From positions 1 through 64,000 of the forward strand of contig SVPZ01000009.1 in the NCBI GenBank assembly GCA_015065605.1: a stretch of DNA of 64,000 nt. The letters run 5' to 3'. The number at the start of each line of letters is the position of its first letter. The first letter of the stretch is position 1. Below are positions 61,664 to 64,000 of this stretch, in pieces. Source of the stretch: Oscillospiraceae bacterium. Its GTDB lineage: Bacteria > Bacillota > Clostridia > Oscillospirales > Acutalibacteraceae. A program made the position numbers and the translations under genes. The notes under the pieces were generated by a model that was not told the origin of the DNA, searched no databases, and worked only from the letters and a program-made list of their open reading frames with translations.

Positions 61664-62845
61664 TTAGTTTATTTCTATTAAATTTGCGAGATATAGCTTA
61701 AGATATGCCATATCGATAAGGTCAACGTTGTCGTCGGAATTTATATCACCGTTTTGTGCGTTTATCTCAGTGATGTCTTTTTGTTCAACAAGATAAAGTT
61801 TCATAAGCGCAAGGTCAAGGGTGGTTACCGCGCCGTCAACGTTAAGGTCGCCCTTTGCGTTAAGCTTTACACTGTATATGCCGTTTTCTTTAAATTCCGT
61901 GACTGTAAGTCCGTCTAAATCAACCCATACTACCGGAGTTGCGTCGGCGGTTACGACGTCGGGAGCGGTTATTTTTTCACCGATATTAAAGTATGCGGTA
62001 AAGGTATTATTTGAAAACGTACCGTTTGTGCTTGTGGTTTTTAAGCCTTCGGGAAGTATAAAATCAGCGGTAATCATTTTTTCGATGTAAAGGTCATCAA
62101 AATAAATGCTGTCCCCAAGATTAAATTCATTTGCTGTGATATTCAGATACAAATTATCATAGTTTTCATTGACCGTAAAATAAATTGTACCGTCTAACCA
62201 ATTTCCCGTTTCTGTTTCGGGGGTTAAAGTGAATTTTGAAGAAGAATATTCATCATAGTTTTCAACAGAATCAAACGAGGAGGTAATGGGGGTGATGCTA
62301 TAGTCGGTTTTAAGCGTTTCGTTTACGTAATACTTGAAACTGATTTTATAAGCAGTACCGAAAGTAACCTTGCCAAGCATTATTGAATATTCAGGCGAGT
62401 TAGAGGTATGGGTGTTTTGATATTTTAATGATTTTTCTCCCGATAACGCAAAATCAGAAGAAGTATGCACTATAAGGTTGTCGATAAAATCAACTTGCGG
62501 ATAGTTTTCAAAACCTATAAAGTCAGTTTTATAAGCATATACCGTTACGTCTTCCTTGGGCATCTTTTTGGGAGGCGCAATATATTCGTCTTCACTTAAC
62601 GACCATAAAATATCGTATTCACGATTGGGGGTTAAGGCGGGATATTCAATACTTTCGTCCTCAAAGTATTCTTTTTTGGTGATGCTTTCGCCATCATTAA
62701 AGAATACCGTATAGGAGTATCCGAGTATTTCGCCGATATCAAGACGGGAGTCGTCTTTGTTTTCTATAGTTTCTGCATATACGGGGAGTATCAAAGAACT
62801 AATCAGTATAGCAGTTGCAAGTAATACACCAAATATTTTTTTCAT
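61664..62845 (-). CDS. Secreted dockerin-domain protein
   Basis: 393 residues. Signal peptide 1-24 (ends VYA), then an Ig/repeat-like segment (~45-110), a beta-sandwich carbohydrate-binding-like domain (~110-265), and a C-terminal type I dockerin with two Ca-binding repeats: GDLNVDGAVTTLDLALMKLY and GDINSDDNVDLIDMAYLKLY. Dockerins bind cohesins on a scaffoldin or on the cell surface. No scaffoldin lies in the window. No catalytic residues identified, so it may be an accessory or binding subunit. Confidence 0.88.
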   Translation of the reverse strand: MKKIFGVLLATAILISSLILPVYAETIENKDDSRLDIGEILGYSYTVFFNDGESITKKEYFEDESIEYPALTPNREYDILWSLSEDEYIAPPKKMPKEDVTVYAYKTDFIGFENYPQVDFIDNLIVHTSSDFALSGEKSLKYQNTHTSNSPEYSIMLGKVTFGTAYKISFKYYVNETLKTDYSITPITSSFDSVENYDEYSSSKFTLTPETETGNWLDGTIYFTVNENYDNLYLNITANEFNLGDSIYFDDLYIEKMITADFILPEGLKTTSTNGTFSNNTFTAYFNIGEKITAPDVVTADATPVVWVDLDGLTVTEFKENGIYSVKLNAKGDLNVDGAVTTLDLALMKLYLVEQKDITEINAQNGDINSDDNVDLIDMAYLKLYLANLIEIN

Positions 62846-62880
62846 AGCTTTACCTTCTTTTTTAAAAATTAATAAGGCTC

Positions 62881-64000
62881 TTAAAGTACGTCAAGATTAC
62901 TTATGGAACTTTCCATTATACCGTTTATACTTCGGTTAATGGGAGAGGAGTAAATGGTGAATTCATTACCCTCATCGTCGATAAAGGTGATAAAGCCTCT
63001 TACCATAAGCTTTCTTGAATACATTTCTTCGGTGTAATTATTTACGTAGGTTGAGAAGCAAAGTTTTTGGGTATCGGTGTCATAATCCCAACATGCGTTA
63101 AACCCTTCGGCTTTAGACTGAATTATCATTTCAGAATTGTTTTGAGCAGACGTTAAATTCATTCCTTCTTTGGTAACTGAATTTTCGTCCAGATATTTAT
63201 CTACAGCGCCGTTTCGGTAAATAAAACCACGTTCTTTTAAGTTATAGGCTTTGCCGTTTAAAAGAATAGCAGCGCCGTTGTTTAACTCGGCTGTTTGATA
63301 ACTGAAGTAGTAGCGGATAGCCTGTTTATTTCCTGCGGCGGCAAATCCTGCTTCATTAAGAATACTTGCTCCGCCTGCGGTTAATGCATTTTCAACTTCG
63401 GTTATTTCGGCGTCTTTTATAAAAATTTCGTCGTTATCGTTTTCATTTGAGTCTATAAGAATTAAGTACGCCCAACCGTTACCGTTGACGGTTTTTATAT
63501 CGTCTGCATTGGATTGCTCGTCAACCATACCTTTTATAGCGGCAGTAAAGTAAACGTCGGCAGTCTTATATTCTTCTGATGAAACGAAGTTATAAACGGA
63601 AGTGTTTTGGTCACCTTCAAAATAACTTGTATTTACATACATATTATTTCCTGTAGCTCCCGCAATACCTAAACCTAAAGCACCGTCAATATTGGCTTTA
63701 TAAGTAATACTAAGCTTATAGGTTTTGTTGTCGTCAAGCTTATCAAGACGGAACATTCTTGCAGTTTCGCTTGTATCCTTCGAGGAATAACTCAAAAGTT
63801 CTGCCGAACCGTCCTTTGTTATTTCAAACTGCTGATTATAACGGTAGGGAACTATGAAGTCGGAACCACTATAGTCAACTGCGCATGCTGAAGAATAAAG
63901 AACCAAATCTTCGGCGGGGCATATTGTTTCGGTATAGATACTGTTTAGAGAAGCACCGGCTTCGGTGTACCAGTTTTTATCTATAAAATTAGTATCGGGA
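62881..64000 (-). CDS. Secreted protein, C-terminal part (partial at right edge)
   Basis: The frame is open from the stop at 62881 through the right edge, so the N-terminus lies outside (the TTG at 63906 is internal). The visible ~370 residues are beta-rich; the C-terminal ~140 residues (YRNGAVDKYLDEN; MVRGFITFIDDEGNEFTIYSSPINRS) match a domain often found at the end of gut Clostridia extracellular carbohydrate-related proteins. It is followed by the dockerin gene on the same strand, 36 bases away. No enzyme motif is visible. Confidence 0.6.
   Translation of the reverse strand, partial: PDTNFIDKNWYTEAGASLNSIYTETICPAEDLVLYSSACAVDYSGSDFIVPYRYNQQFEITKDGSAELLSYSSKDTSETARMFRLDKLDDNKTYKLSITYKANIDGALGLGIAGATGNNMYVNTSYFEGDQNTSVYNFVSSEEYKTADVYFTAAIKGMVDEQSNADDIKTVNGNGWAYLILIDSNENDNDEIFIKDAEITEVENALTAGGASILNEAGFAAAGNKQAIRYYFSYQTAELNNGAAILLNGKAYNLKERGFIYRNGAVDKYLDENSVTKEGMNLTSAQNNSEMIIQSKAEGFNACWDYDTDTQKLCFSTYVNNYTEEMYSRKLMVRGFITFIDDEGNEFTIYSSPINRSINGIMESSISNLDVL

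Overview
The window looks like a chromosome segment of a low-GC Clostridia-type Bacillota, most likely an uncultured gut anaerobe. The evidence is the housekeeping order (pgk-tpiA-gpmI; yceD-rpmF; radical SAM DUF512-der-plsY; a dnaD-like/dnaI-like pair), consensus sigma-A promoters, strong Shine-Dalgarno sites, a choloylglycine hydrolase with every catalytic residue of the family, and a dockerin protein. No rRNA, CRISPR array or transposase gene was seen. One tRNA (Arg, CCU) is present.

Layout. 0-1.7 kb: tail of a type I restriction subunit, a zinc peptidase and a truncated peptide deformylase. 1.7-15.1 kb: a nine-gene minus-strand operon (M81 peptidase-like, M24 fold lacking metal ligands, ASRT-family small protein, FAD oxidoreductase, two TIM-barrel hydrolases, DUF4838, GH3, DUF4838), faced by a divergent AraC regulator. 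It holds a gene-conversion tract and a pseudogene scar. 16.2-18.5 kb: a Gfo/Idh/MocA oxidoreductase with its own divergent AraC regulator. 18.5-33.8 kb: GNAT, choloylglycine hydrolase, purC, trmL, the lower-glycolysis operon, a predicted pseudokinase with PASTA domains, a phosphoesterase, a D,D-carboxypeptidase homologue with altered catalytic motifs, membrane proteins and an NSS transporter. 34-40.3 kb: an XRE regulator, a 276-bp TIR-bearing element, a Ca2+/Na+ antiporter, and a DUF5107-TPR protein divergent from an unusual LacI-sensor/LuxR-HTH regulator.

40.4-47.4 kb is a polymorphic-toxin island: two RHS core/tip cassettes without start regions, candidate immunity genes (an NTF2-fold lipoprotein, two membrane proteins, a membrane-anchored ankyrin protein), and many small palindromic repeats. 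47.4-49 kb is an ECF sigma factor with a cysteine-rich membrane partner. 49-57 kb is housekeeping. 57-61.6 kb holds a four-helix-bundle gene among hairpin repeats and a three-gene lipid module (acyltransferase, membrane protein, acyl-CoA ligase). 61.6-64 kb encodes two secreted proteins, one with a dockerin.

The best candidates for something undescribed are the 15.1-1.7 kb operon, which pairs glycosidase-like enzymes with amide-chemistry-type folds and an ASRT protein, and the RHS cassette island. Gene functions are inferred from recognisable motifs read by eye; no database search was run.
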